Below are positions 36,558 through 45,407 of a DNA stretch of 64,000 nucleotides, in pieces. How positions within the stretch are numbered: position 1 is the stretch's first letter; each line of letters begins with the position of its first letter. The position numbers and the translations under genes were made by a program. The stretch is from CATQHW01 sp965215345 (GTDB lineage: Bacteria; Spirochaetota; Spirochaetia; SZUA-6; Bin103): contig CBDCDL010000002.1 in the NCBI GenBank assembly GCA_965215345.1, forward strand, positions 2,790,001 to 2,854,000. The letters run 5' to 3'. A model generated the notes under the pieces. The model saw nothing but the letters and a program-made list of their open reading frames with translations, was not told the origin of the DNA and ran no database searches.

Positions 36558-37976
36558 TCACACACGCACCCGCTGGAAGTTGATCCGCTCCTTCAGGTGG
36601 CTGTAGTGGGTCAGGCGAATCATGCGCGCCAGCATCCGTTCGACCAGCTCCGCCTCCACGTGGTGGTGCTCGGCGCTGCCGGCCAGGTTGTGCAGCTCCC
36701 AGGGGTCGCGGCGCAGGTCGTAGAGCTCCTGCACGCCGCCCTGCTCGGGGTCGTAGACCAGCTTGTTGCGGGCGTCGCGGATCATCATGGCGGTCCCGAG
36801 CTCCGAGAACACCTCGCGGCGCGGGGCAACCTCCCCGCGCAGGAGTCCGAGCAGGCTGATCCCTTCGCGCGCGCGTTCTCCGCCGTGCCCCGCGCCCCCC
36901 GCGGCATCCAGGAAGGTCGGGTAGAGGTCGACGCCGCTCGCCAGCTCCCGCGCGACGGTCATCCCCACCCGCCGGTCCGCTGAAACGCCGTGACCGGCCA
37001 TCAGCAGCGGCACGCGGCTCACCGGCTCGTGGAAGAAGCGCTTGCCCTCCAGCCCGTGATCGCCCAGCAGGTTGCCGTGGTCGGAGGTGAACACCACCAC
37101 GGTGTCGGCGACCCAGCCGCGCTCCGCCAGTACCCGCAGGAGGCGGTCGACCTGGTGGTCGATGAAGGCCACCATCCCCAAGCTGGCGGCACGCTGGCGG
37201 CGGAACCGGTCGACGGTCGCAGGGTCGTCCAGTCTGGCCTCGCGGGCCAGGTCGCGCGCGGCGTAGAGGTCGCTGCCGGCGCGCACGCGGCCGCGAATCC
37301 CGACCGGCTCGGCCACCTCCTCCGGCGCGAACAGGCTGGCGTACGGCTCCGGAGCCCAGTACGGCCCGTGCGGACCCACGAACCCGACGGTGAGAAACAG
37401 CGGCGCGTCTCCCTCGTATGACTGCAGGTACTGCACGGCCGACTCGCCGATGTAACCATCGGTGGTGTCGGCCGGGTCGCTGCCGGCCACGTACTCGGCG
37501 CCGACGTCGCTGCGCCACTCCTCAAGCAGCCCCCGGTCAGCCAGGTGGCGGGTGAACCGGTCCGCTCCGTGGCGGGCGTCGGCCACGTCGCCCACTTGCC
37601 AGACGTGGTGGTACCCGAATGACTGCAGCAGCCGGTCGTCGTCGACCAGGTCGTACGCCAGCCCCGAGCGGTCGATGTAGTGATGCTTGCCGACGTAGGC
37701 GGTGTGGTAGCCCAGCGCCTGCAGGTGGCGGGCGTAGGTGTCGGCGCGCAGCTCGGCGGCGATCGGCTCGCCCATGTTGCCGCACACGCCGTGCCGGCCG
37801 GGAAACAGCCCGGTGACGATGCTGTTGCGCGACGGCGAGCAGAGCGTGGCAGCGCAGTAGCAGTTCTCGAACCGCACACCCCGCCGCGCCAGCGAGTTGA
37901 GCGTGGGGGTGGCGCGCCCCAGTGCATCGGCCCGCATCTGGTCGACCAGGACGAAGAGGATGTGTGGCGGCTTCAG
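36558..37976 (-). CDS. Type I sulfatase with likely non-ATG start
   Basis: The body has the sulfatase activation motif C-S-P-S-R (CAATLCSPSRNSIVTG), GPHGPYWAPEPY and VVVFTSDHGNLLGDHGLEGKR. The first ATG, 37937, would begin at MRADALG and delete the first strand and the metal-binding Asp of 'HILFVLVDQMRADAL'. The frame is open upstream to 37994 and contains no ATG, GTG or TTG there. A CTG at 37976 is preceded by AAGGGG seven bases away, so I place the start there (472 residues). The gene follows the permease gene by four bases and overlaps the next sulfatase region, so the run is probably one transcript. CTG initiation is an inference. Confidence 0.75.
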   Translation of the reverse strand: MKPPHILFVLVDQMRADALGRATPTLNSLARRGVRFENCYCAATLCSPSRNSIVTGLFPGRHGVCGNMGEPIAAELRADTYARHLQALGYHTAYVGKHHYIDRSGLAYDLVDDDRLLQSFGYHHVWQVGDVADARHGADRFTRHLADRGLLEEWRSDVGAEYVAGSDPADTTDGYIGESAVQYLQSYEGDAPLFLTVGFVGPHGPYWAPEPYASLFAPEEVAEPVGIRGRVRAGSDLYAARDLAREARLDDPATVDRFRRQRAASLGMVAFIDHQVDRLLRVLAERGWVADTVVVFTSDHGNLLGDHGLEGKRFFHEPVSRVPLLMAGHGVSADRRVGMTVARELASGVDLYPTFLDAAGGAGHGGERAREGISLLGLLRGEVAPRREVFSELGTAMMIRDARNKLVYDPEQGGVQELYDLRRDPWELHNLAGSAEHHHVEAELVERMLARMIRLTHYSHLKERINFQRVRV

Positions 37977-37980
37977 TTCG

Positions 37981-39144
37981 CTACCCCTTGCCGCTCAAGG
38001 CGTAGGGATCGGCGGCGTCGCGCACGCCGTCGCCCACGAAATTGTAGAGCAGCACCGTCACGATCACGAACAGTGCCGGCGTCAGCAGCCACGGATAGAT
38101 GGCGATGCTGGTCACGTTCTGGGCGCCCTGCAGCAGCGTCCCCCAGCTCACGGCCGGCGGCTGGATCCCGAGCCCCAGGAAGCTCAACGCCGTCTCGCCC
38201 AGGATCATGCGGGGAACCGCCAGGGTGAGGCTCACGATGAGATAGCTCAGGAAGCCGGGCAGGAGGTGGGCGGTGATGATCGTGCCGGCGCGCGTGCCGG
38301 CCAAGCGGGCGGCGGTGACGTACTCGTACTCGCGCAGCTCCAGCAGCTTGCCGCGCACCACGCGCGCCACGCCGGTCCAGCCCAGCACCGACAGGATGAT
38401 GGTGATGGTGAAGTAGGTGCGCAGGATCGGCCAGTTCACGGGGATGACCGCGCTCAGCGCCATCCACAGCGGTATGCCGGGAATGGAGTTGAAGACCTCG
38501 ATCAGGCGCTGGATGACCAGGTCGGGTACGCCGCCGAAGTAGCCGGAGATGCCGCCCAGGAGGCAGCCGAGCACGAAGCTGATGAGCACGCCCACCAAGC
38601 CGATGGTCAGGCTCACCCGGCTGCCGGCCAGGATGCGGGAGAACAGGTCCCGGCCCAGCTCGTCGGTGCCCAGCAGGAACACGCGCCCCTCCCCGGCATC
38701 GAACAGGTGCAGATCGGCGTCGATCGCACCCCAGAAGCGGTACGGCTCACCGCGCACCAGGAAGCGCACCGGGTGGATGGCCGACCGGTCCTCCACGAAC
38801 TCGCGCTGAAAGGTCTCCAGGTTCACCTTGCCGGTGAGCCCGTACACGAACGGGGAGCGCAGGCGCCCGTCGCCATCGATCACGCGGATGCGCGTCGGCG
38901 GCGCGTGGACGAACCCTGCGTGCTGGGTCAGCGAACCGTAGGGAGCGCAGAACTCGTAGGTCAAGGCCACGAGATAGGCCAGCAGCAGGACGACGCCCGC
39001 GATCACCGCCATGCGGTGCTTCCTGAACTTGCGCCAGATCAACTGCCGCTGCGAGGCGATGAAGTAGCGCTCCTCGGCGCTGACGTCCTGCGCGCTGGCA
39101 GGCTGCCCGCCGGCGCCGGTCACGGCAGCGGTGTCGCTCGCCAT
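37981..39144 (-). CDS. Peptide-type ABC transporter permease (OppC/DppC-like)
   Basis: This 387-residue inner-membrane permease has an N-terminal cytoplasmic arm, then a first membrane helix (MAVIAGVVLLLAYLVAL, about residues 45-61). A long periplasmic loop follows (to about 155), then FLLGTDELGRDLFSRIL, the hallmark of the OppC group. Five further helices lead to the EAA loop, EYVTAARLAGTRAGTIITAH. The extended loop between helices 1 and 2 is characteristic of larger family members. It forms a pair with the permease one base upstream and probably imports peptides or oligosaccharides delivered by the binding protein at 40228. No ATPase gene is present nearby. Confidence 0.9.
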   Translation of the reverse strand: MASDTAAVTGAGGQPASAQDVSAEERYFIASQRQLIWRKFRKHRMAVIAGVVLLLAYLVALTYEFCAPYGSLTQHAGFVHAPPTRIRVIDGDGRLRSPFVYGLTGKVNLETFQREFVEDRSAIHPVRFLVRGEPYRFWGAIDADLHLFDAGEGRVFLLGTDELGRDLFSRILAGSRVSLTIGLVGVLISFVLGCLLGGISGYFGGVPDLVIQRLIEVFNSIPGIPLWMALSAVIPVNWPILRTYFTITIILSVLGWTGVARVVRGKLLELREYEYVTAARLAGTRAGTIITAHLLPGFLSYLIVSLTLAVPRMILGETALSFLGLGIQPPAVSWGTLLQGAQNVTSIAIYPWLLTPALFVIVTVLLYNFVGDGVRDAADPYALSGKG

Positions 39145-39145
39145 G

Positions 39146-40141
39146 TCAGCCCTTGCGCTCGTAGGTGATGCGCGGATCCACGACCACCAGCAGCATGTCC
39201 GAGATCAGCACGCCGAGCACGGCCAGGGCGCTGATCACCATCAGCACGCTCCCCGACAGGTTGATGTCCTGGGTTCGCACGGCGGCGTACATCAGCGGGC
39301 CGAGGGTCGGCAGTCCCAGCACGATGGCGACGATGGTCTCGCCGCTGATCAGCTCCGGCAGGACACCGCCGATTCCGCTGACCATCGGGTTCAGCGCCAG
39401 GCGCACCGGGTACTTGAAGATCACGCGGGGCTCCGCGACCCCCTTCGCGCGGGCCGTGATCACGTACTGCTTGCCCAGCTCGTCGAGCAGCGTGCCGCGC
39501 ATGACCCGGATCGTGCCGGCGGTGGCTGCCGTGCCGATCACGATGACCGGTATCCACAGGTGGCCGATCAGGTCCAGCAGCTTGGCCATGCTCCACGGCT
39601 GCTCCTCCATGCCGGGCGAGAAGAAGCCGCCGATGCTGAGCCCGAAGAACTTGTAGAACACGTACAGCAGGATCAGCCCCAGCAGGAAGTTGGGCGTCGC
39701 CAGCCCGATGAATCCCAGGGTGGTCAGGCTGTAGTCGGTCAGACTGTACTGGTGGGTGGCGCTGTAGATCCCGATCGGGATCGCCACCAGGTAGGTGAAC
39801 AGGATGCTGATCAGCGACAGCATGATGGTGCCGCCGAGCCGTTCGCTGATCAGGTCGTTCACCGGCACGCCACGGATCGAGCGCCCCATGTCGCCCGAAA
39901 GGAACTCGATCACCCAGTCGGCGTACTGCACAAACAAGGGGCGGTCCAGGCCGTACTGGCGGCGCAGCGCGAGCTCCTCCGCCTCCGTGATCACGTCCCC
40001 TTCCGATTCCCGCTGCGCGACGATCGTGTCCACGGCGTCGCCCGGCGGCAACTGGATCACGATGTAGATCAGCACGCTGATGATCACGAGCGTCGCCGCC
40101 ATGTAGAGCAGGCGGCGCAGCAGGTAGGAGGTGTAGTTCAT
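39146..40141 (-). CDS. Peptide-type ABC transporter permease (OppB/DppB-like)
   Basis: This 331-residue inner-membrane protein has the OppB layout. Helix 1 is YLLRRLLYMAATLVIISVLIY. QLPPGDA and LRRQYGLDRPLFVQYADWV follow, then helices 2-6 and the EAA segment VITARAKGVAEPRVIFKYPV. The C-terminus ends with VVVDPRITYERKG, as is usual. It probably pairs with the OppC-like protein encoded next. A hairpin lies between the binding-protein gene and this one, which would lower permease expression relative to the binding protein. Confidence 0.92.
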   Translation of the reverse strand: MNYTSYLLRRLLYMAATLVIISVLIYIVIQLPPGDAVDTIVAQRESEGDVITEAEELALRRQYGLDRPLFVQYADWVIEFLSGDMGRSIRGVPVNDLISERLGGTIMLSLISILFTYLVAIPIGIYSATHQYSLTDYSLTTLGFIGLATPNFLLGLILLYVFYKFFGLSIGGFFSPGMEEQPWSMAKLLDLIGHLWIPVIVIGTAATAGTIRVMRGTLLDELGKQYVITARAKGVAEPRVIFKYPVRLALNPMVSGIGGVLPELISGETIVAIVLGLPTLGPLMYAAVRTQDINLSGSVLMVISALAVLGVLISDMLLVVVDPRITYERKG

Positions 40142-40156
40142 GTGAGTGACAAGAAA

Positions 40157-40193
40157 GGGAGAATGAACGGCAGGGACTGCCGCCCATTCTCCC
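40157..40193 (-). terminator. Intergenic hairpin between binding protein and permease genes
   Basis: GGGAGAATG (40157-40165) pairs with CATTCTCCC (40185-40193), with an inner GGCAG/CTGCC stem (40169-40173 and 40177-40181). On the minus strand the hairpin is followed by TTTCTTGT. Such hairpins after binding-protein genes often act as partial terminators or protect the upstream mRNA end, giving more binding protein than permease. Confidence 0.6.
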
Positions 40194-40227
40194 GGGATGT
40201 CAGGTGCGGTGCGGAGTCACGCTCCAC

Positions 40228-42138
40228 TCACTCCGCGATGTACCACTGTTCCGGCTTGTACGGGGCGTAGAAGTTGGTGTCCGAGCCCCAGAAGATGTTC
40301 TCCTTCGGAACGTTCTTCAGGCGGTTGTGGATGACCACCGGGTGCGGCGCCAGGCCGATCGTCGGGATCATCGGCAGCTCGTCGGCGAAGAAGGCGAAGT
40401 ACGCTTTGCCGCGCTCCGCCGCTTCCGGCGTGCCGGTGGCGGCCTGCTTGAATGACTGCCAGCGTTCGTTGAGCGCCTTGATCTCGTCGGGAGGCTCGAT
40501 GCCGGTCTCGCCGCCCGAGACGAACCAGAAGCACCACTGGCGGCCCCAGTTGTTCGCGTTGCAGCGTTCGAAGGCGAACTGGTCCGGCGTGCCGCGCCCG
40601 AGCAGCGTGGTGCGGCCCAGGTGCCAGGTCGAGATCGCCGTCTGGTTGGTGTCCAGGCGCTCGTTGAGCAGGGCGCCGTCGATCACCTTGCAGGCGCCGT
40701 CGATGCCGACTTGGCGCCAGTCGTTGGAGATCAGCTCGCAGATCGCCTGCTTCGGTCCCTCCAGGACGCCGATCTCGATCACCAGGCTGAGGCGCGTGCC
40801 GTCGTCGGGGCGTAGGCGGAAGCCGTCAGCGTCGCGCGTGGCGAGCCCGACCGAGTCCAGCAGTTGGTTGGCGCGGTCCGGATCGTAGGCCAAGTTGTCG
40901 TTGTACCAGGCGTGGTCGAAGAACTCCATGGTGTTCAGCGGCGTCGCCGGATGCGCGTCGCCCATGCCGAAGAACACGATGTCGTTCATCTGATCGCGGT
41001 TCAGGGCCACCGACAGGCCGACGCGGAAGTCCAGGTTGTTGAACAGCTCGTGGATCACCGGATCCTCGATGTTCTGGTTGAGGAACAGCACCAGTTCCGC
41101 GGTGCGCAGCGACTGCGCGATGATCGTCTGGTAGTCGCCCTGCGCCTCGCCCGCCCGGTAGGTCGGCAGGCTCGGTGCGGAGGTGTAGTAGGCGGCGAAG
41201 TCCACCTCTCCCGCCGACGCCTTCAGGTCGTAGAGATCCAGGTCGCCGACGTGTCTGACCTCGAACCGGTCGATGTACGGAAGCTGGTTGCCGGCCGTGT
41301 CGACGTGGTGGTAGTAGGGGTTGCGCACCAGTAGCACGCGATCGCTCTCCACCACCTCCGGCGTGTGCATGTCCATGTAGGGCCGGCCGATGATCACCGC
41401 GGACTGGGTGTAGCCCTGCGTGCCGTGCGCCCTGAACATCTGGGTCCAGTCCTCGTAGCCCTGCTCGGCGGCGAGCGCGGCGGCGTCCTCGTTGAAGCCG
41501 GCGTGGAACTGCTTGAGGTAGTGCGCGGGCAGGAACAGCACGTTGTCACCGGAGAAGTGGGTGCGCCCGAAGCGGTCCATGGCTACGGGGTTGGGGGCGG
41601 CCCAGGTGATGCGCAGCGTGTAGTCGTCCAGCGCCTCCCAGACCGCTGGCTCTCCACCCAGCGTATAGAACGGATCGATGCTGGAGCTGAGCTCTTCGTT
41701 GGTCATGTCCTGTTCCCACTTGAAGAGCATGTCGGCGGTCGTGAACGGTTCGCCGTCCGACCAGCGCAGCCCTTCGCGCAGCTTCAGGGTGAGGGTGCGG
41801 TTCTCGTTGGACCAGGCGTGGCTCTCGGCCAGGTCCGGCTCGAACGCGCTGGCGGTCTGGTTGTAGCGGAACAGGCCGGTGTGGCGTACCCGCAGGCCGA
41901 TAGACATGCGGTCGGACACGTCCATCATCCGCAGGGTGCCGCCATAGGTGCCGATCGAGTCGAACGGCTCGACCACCAGGGGATTGGACGGAAGCCGTTC
42001 CGCCACGGGCGGCAGCTCGCCGGCCTCGACCATCGCCGCCAGCATCGGCGCCTCCTGGTACGTCATCTGTGCCCAGAGGGCGCCTCCGGCGAACATCGAC
42101 AGCGTCAGAGCCGCGAGCGCTACTACGGTACGTTTCAT
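40228..42138 (-). CDS. ABC transporter substrate-binding protein, family 5 (peptide/nickel type)
   Basis: This 636-residue periplasmic or lipoprotein-type binding protein has a signal peptide, KRTVVALAALTLSMFAGGALWA, with likely cleavage after ALWA near residue 23. Family 5 landmarks are LTLKLREGLRWSDGEPFTTAD (about 110), YDLKASAGEVDFAAYY and the C-terminal WRQVGIDGACKVID. GAGGAG lies five bases before ATG 42138. It is larger than DppA (about 535), as in a subgroup with the YGGTLRM start found in many uncultured high-GC phyla. It delivers substrate to the two permeases downstream. The ligand is unknown: a peptide or an oligosaccharide. Confidence 0.9.
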   Translation of the reverse strand: MKRTVVALAALTLSMFAGGALWAQMTYQEAPMLAAMVEAGELPPVAERLPSNPLVVEPFDSIGTYGGTLRMMDVSDRMSIGLRVRHTGLFRYNQTASAFEPDLAESHAWSNENRTLTLKLREGLRWSDGEPFTTADMLFKWEQDMTNEELSSSIDPFYTLGGEPAVWEALDDYTLRITWAAPNPVAMDRFGRTHFSGDNVLFLPAHYLKQFHAGFNEDAAALAAEQGYEDWTQMFRAHGTQGYTQSAVIIGRPYMDMHTPEVVESDRVLLVRNPYYHHVDTAGNQLPYIDRFEVRHVGDLDLYDLKASAGEVDFAAYYTSAPSLPTYRAGEAQGDYQTIIAQSLRTAELVLFLNQNIEDPVIHELFNNLDFRVGLSVALNRDQMNDIVFFGMGDAHPATPLNTMEFFDHAWYNDNLAYDPDRANQLLDSVGLATRDADGFRLRPDDGTRLSLVIEIGVLEGPKQAICELISNDWRQVGIDGACKVIDGALLNERLDTNQTAISTWHLGRTTLLGRGTPDQFAFERCNANNWGRQWCFWFVSGGETGIEPPDEIKALNERWQSFKQAATGTPEAAERGKAYFAFFADELPMIPTIGLAPHPVVIHNRLKNVPKENIFWGSDTNFYAPYKPEQWYIAE

Positions 42139-42232
42139 GATCACTCCTCGAGAGGGTTGTGTCCGTGTGGCGCGGGGTTTGGCCCCTGCCAGCCCGGGAC
42201 CACGGGCAGAATAGATCGGCCTCCGCGGGGGT

Positions 42233-43660
42233 TCAAGCGCCGTCGGTCGTGTGGCGCTCGGCCTCGACGGACGCGAACCAGTTCTCCGCCGCGACGCGCA
42301 TGCGGGCGACGCGGTCGGGACGGGCGTCCGCCAAGTTTCGCGACTCGCAGGGGTCTACGGCGATGTCGTACAGCTCCGGCTCCCCGGGCGCGGACAGCGT
42401 GCGCTCCACCGGCGCGTTGTGCACCGGCATGTCGGAGTGCCCCCGCGACATCAGGTCGCGCACCGCCACGTTGTCCTCTTGCAGCTTGACCATCGCCTCC
42501 GGGATGCGCGGCCAGTACAGCTTCCAGGGGCCGTCGCGCATCGCCAGGTTGCAGTGCGGCACCGGTTCGTAGCGGTTGAACTGCCAGAAGCGCGGCGCTG
42601 CACCGGTGGGGGTGGTGCCTTGCAGCCGCGGGAGTTGATCGCAGCCGTCCAGCGGTTGCCCTTCCGGGGTGACGCCCGCGGCGGCGGCCAGCGTCGGCAG
42701 CCAGTCGCAGAAGTGGATCATCTCGTCGCACGCGGCGCCGGCCGGCAGGCCGTCGGGCCAGCGGACGATCGCCGGCACGCGGATGCCGCCCTCCAGCACG
42801 TCCTGTTTCTGGCCGCGGAAGGGGCCGTTGAAGCGGCTCATGCCGAAGCGCCGACCGCCGTAACGCTCCGGGCCGAGGTGGGGGCCGTTGTCGCTGGTCA
42901 GCAGCACCACAGTATCTTCGGCGCAGCCGGTGGCATCGAGCGCATCGAGGACCTGTCCGATGCCCTGATCCATGCGCGCCACCATGCCGTACAGGGTGGC
43001 CAGCGCGGGGTTGAGGTCGCCCCGCCGCAGGAACGGCGCGCAACTCTCGACAGGTGCCTGCAGCGGCGAGTGGGGGGCGTGATAGGCGACCACCAGGAAG
43101 AACGGCTGCCGGGTGACGGCGCCGGGAAGGGCCGCGTGGCGCCGGATGAAGTCGACCGCCTCGGCGGTGAGCACGTCGGTCTGGTAGCGGCCGTCGGCGC
43201 GGCGCGGGCTGCCGTTGTAGTCCAGGAACCAGTTCCAGTAGTCCATGATGCCGCCGAGGAAGCCGGCGAACTCGGCGAAGCCGCGCCGGTTGGGATGGTA
43301 TCTCGGGTCGTGCAGGCCGCTGTGCCACTTGCCCGCGTAGCCGGTGCGGTAGCCGGCGGCGGCGAACGCGTCGCCGACCGTGCGCTCGCGCAGGGCGATG
43401 CGGTCCAGGCCGCGGTTCGACTCCACGCTCAGCGCGCCGCAGCGGTGGTGGTAGCGCCCGGTGAGCAGCGCGGCCCGCGCGGGCGCGCAGATCGGCGCGC
43501 CGCTGTAGTGCTGGGAGCAACGCACGCCCTCGGCGGCCAGCCGATCGATGTGCGGCGTGGACAGGATGGCGTTGCCGTAGCAGCTCAGGTCGCCGTAGCC
43601 CAGGTCGTCGGCCAGGAAGAGGACGACGTTGGGACGCGTGCGCGACGGTGCGGCAGCCAT
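42233..43660 (-). CDS. Type I sulfatase
   Basis: This 475-residue sulfatase is a close relative of the one at 35176. They share RPNVVLFLADDLGYGDL, SGAPICAPARAALLTGRYHH (C-A-P-A-R, Cys about residue 58), LSVESNRG, GKWHSG, LLTSDNGPHLGPE and FNGPFRGQK. The two probably arose by duplication. No signal peptide is visible. It lies between the binding protein and a PhyH dioxygenase on the same strand. As for the others, formylglycine modification would be needed for activity, and the substrate is not evident. Confidence 0.88.
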   Translation of the reverse strand: MAAAPSRTRPNVVLFLADDLGYGDLSCYGNAILSTPHIDRLAAEGVRCSQHYSGAPICAPARAALLTGRYHHRCGALSVESNRGLDRIALRERTVGDAFAAAGYRTGYAGKWHSGLHDPRYHPNRRGFAEFAGFLGGIMDYWNWFLDYNGSPRRADGRYQTDVLTAEAVDFIRRHAALPGAVTRQPFFLVVAYHAPHSPLQAPVESCAPFLRRGDLNPALATLYGMVARMDQGIGQVLDALDATGCAEDTVVLLTSDNGPHLGPERYGGRRFGMSRFNGPFRGQKQDVLEGGIRVPAIVRWPDGLPAGAACDEMIHFCDWLPTLAAAAGVTPEGQPLDGCDQLPRLQGTTPTGAAPRFWQFNRYEPVPHCNLAMRDGPWKLYWPRIPEAMVKLQEDNVAVRDLMSRGHSDMPVHNAPVERTLSAPGEPELYDIAVDPCESRNLADARPDRVARMRVAAENWFASVEAERHTTDGA

Positions 43661-43693
43661 GGGGCGCGGGCGCAGGGACGGTGCGCTGCCGGG

Positions 43694-44533
43694 CTACGTG
43701 CGTGCCGGCTGTTTCCTGAGGTGCTGCTCCTGCCCCTGGCCTAACACCTTGTAGGTCAGGCCCGCCTGCTTGCCGCGTCGCTTCAAGCCGGAGACCACGA
43801 AGTTGTTGTAGGGCTCGGTCGGCTCGACGAAGGTCGGCCGCATGGCGGCGTCGTGGAAGCCGATCCGTACCGAGCGGCGCCAGTCGTCCGTCCGGTTCAT
43901 GTCCGACCAGTGGATGGTCAGGTAGCTGAAGAAGATCACGTCCCCGGCCTTGGCCGGCACCGCCACCGACGGCGTCTTGTCGGGATGGTACTGCTCCGGC
44001 GGCAGGTAGGGGCGGGTGTGATCGCCGGTGATGTGCTCCAGGGGACCCTGCTTGTGGCTCCCGGGAACCACCTGCAGGCAGCCCGAAGCCTCCGGCGAGT
44101 CGTCCAGGTGGAGCAGGCAGTCGACGAAGTCGGGCCCGTCGTGGGGATAGAACGGGTAGTCCTGGTGCATCGGAAACGGCGTGCCGCGCTCGGGCGGCTT
44201 GGCGTGCAGGATGGTGCCGTGCCACTGCACGGCGGGGCCGACCAGGGCGCGCACGCACTCGGTGAGCCGCTGGTGGAAGATGATCCGCCCCCAGGCCGCC
44301 GAGTAGAACTGCGGGTTGGCGATGAACACGGCGCGCGTCTTCTCCTGCTCGCCCGCGGGCAGGTAGTGGTCGCGCCACGGCCCCTTCCAGCCGATGCTGT
44401 CCTCTCCCCACCACTCCTCGACGATGAAGTCCATCTCCCGCTCCAGTTCCTTCAGCTCCTCGTCCGTGAAGATGTTGGAGACCCGGAGATAGCCGTCGTC
44501 GCGATACGCCTCGACCTGTTCCTGCATCAGCAT
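43694..44533 (-). CDS. Phytanoyl-CoA dioxygenase family protein (PhyH)
   Basis: This 279-residue Fe(II)/2-oxoglutarate oxygenase begins QEQVEAYRDDGYLRVSNIF, the usual PhyH opening. The metal triad is HQD (in PFPMHQDYPF, about residue 130) and the distal His in YLTIHWSDMNRT. The Arg after it, in WRRSVRIGFH, would bind 2-oxoglutarate. ATG 44533 fits the family start; upstream in-frame sequence looks noncoding. Family members hydroxylate diverse small molecules. Being upstream of the sulfatase and transporter genes on the same strand, it may modify a compound imported by them. Confidence 0.85.
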   Translation of the reverse strand: MLMQEQVEAYRDDGYLRVSNIFTDEELKELEREMDFIVEEWWGEDSIGWKGPWRDHYLPAGEQEKTRAVFIANPQFYSAAWGRIIFHQRLTECVRALVGPAVQWHGTILHAKPPERGTPFPMHQDYPFYPHDGPDFVDCLLHLDDSPEASGCLQVVPGSHKQGPLEHITGDHTRPYLPPEQYHPDKTPSVAVPAKAGDVIFFSYLTIHWSDMNRTDDWRRSVRIGFHDAAMRPTFVEPTEPYNNFVVSGLKRRGKQAGLTYKVLGQGQEQHLRKQPART

Positions 44534-44599
44534 GGGAGACGACGGTAGTCCACTCCGCGACCCCTGTCGAGGGTTATACTCGTCAAGGAGAGGAACCGG

Positions 44600-44850
44600 T
44601 TGAAACGTCCACGGCGCATACGGAAGCGCCCGGCGCTCTCGGATGCCCAGTGCCGTGCCTTGGCGGATCGCGCCCGATATGCAGGGAGTCCCGAGCACAA
44701 GGACAAGCGCTGGTGGGGTGGCTTGTCCGCGGCGCGTCAGCTTCCCGGGGGGCGAGTTGGCCGCAGGGGCAAGCAGACTACGACGTCTGCCCGCTGAATT
44801 CGATTGAAGACCGCGACCGGGCAACGGAATGGCTCCAGAGAGCCAAGTAG
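44600..44850 (+). pseudogene. Frameshifted, truncated homologue of the 29587 protein
   Basis: From TTG 44600, after GAGAGGAA, the frame reads KRPALSDAQCRALADRARYA then GSPEHKDKRWWGGLSAARQ. The adjacent frame continues with QADYDVCPLNSIEDRDRATE and WLQRAK, ending at 44850. The sequence RARYAGSPEHK matches RVRYIGSGLHK of the gene at 29587, and the Cys and the 'A..WL.RA' helix fall in the same order. The C-terminal 'IWAVDEDGEVYEAKL' part is missing. There is no ImmA-like partner next to it, so it is an isolated relic. Confidence 0.55.
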
Positions 44851-44930
44851 GTTGAACCGCGACGGCCTGTCCTCTTTCCGCAACTCCGTCTGCCATCAAT
44901 ATCGCACGGCGCGAGGTCGGGACAATCATC

Positions 44931-45005
44931 CCTACGGCGCGCCGACACTTGGGACGTCCACCTCGACCATGCGGATGCGCCCGTCGCCGGGGTTGCAGGG
45001 GTGTC
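44931..45005. repeat. Direct repeat, left copy (SMP-30 3' end)
   Basis: This segment matches 45889-45963, the last codons of the SMP-30 gene, with about nine of ten bases identical. On the minus strand it reads PGDGRIRMVEVDVPSVGAP and a stop. It has no gene body, so it is a displaced fragment. The MntA/HepT pair lies between the two copies. Confidence 0.75.
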
Positions 45006-45056
45006 GGGCCGGGTCTGCCATTGCATGAGGAAGACGGAGGTCCGACGGCGTCTGAT

Positions 45057-45407
45057 CTAAGTGACCTGAGTGTCCTCGGGAGGTACCAGTGGTTCGATGA
45101 GAGAAATGAGACGAGGAATGTCGCTCTTCACGATCTCCCACACGCGCCGAAGATCCACATCGAAGTACGCATGCACCAAGCGATTTCGCATGCCGGTGAT
45201 CTCCGGCCAGGAGATTTCGGAGTGCTGACCCCTCGTCTCCCTGCTGATGCGGACAGCGGCCTCGCCGACGATCTCGATCGACTTGAGGACGGCGTTCTGG
45301 TGAAGACGGCTCTGCTTGAACTCGTCGAATGTCATCCCGTCAGCGAACTCGACGGCGTCGCGAGCGGCTAGAAGCATGTCCAGCAGATAGGCATCGTCAT
45401 GCCGCAT
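45057..45407 (-). CDS. hepT: HepT-like HEPN toxin (DUF86)
   Basis: This 116-residue HEPN protein carries LLDMLLAARDAVEFADGMTF near the start and LKSIEIVGEAAVRISRE in the middle. The catalytic Rx4-6H motif is MRNRLVHAYFDVD (Arg-Asn-x-x-x-His, about residue 85). HEPN toxins of this type are RNases neutralised by AMPylation from the MntA nucleotidyltransferase, the gene upstream, whose end overlaps this start by 11 bases. ATG 45407 gives the usual N-terminus (RHDDAYLLDML). Confidence 0.88.
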   Translation of the reverse strand: MRHDDAYLLDMLLAARDAVEFADGMTFDEFKQSRLHQNAVLKSIEIVGEAAVRISRETRGQHSEISWPEITGMRNRLVHAYFDVDLRRVWEIVKSDIPRLISLIEPLVPPEDTQVT

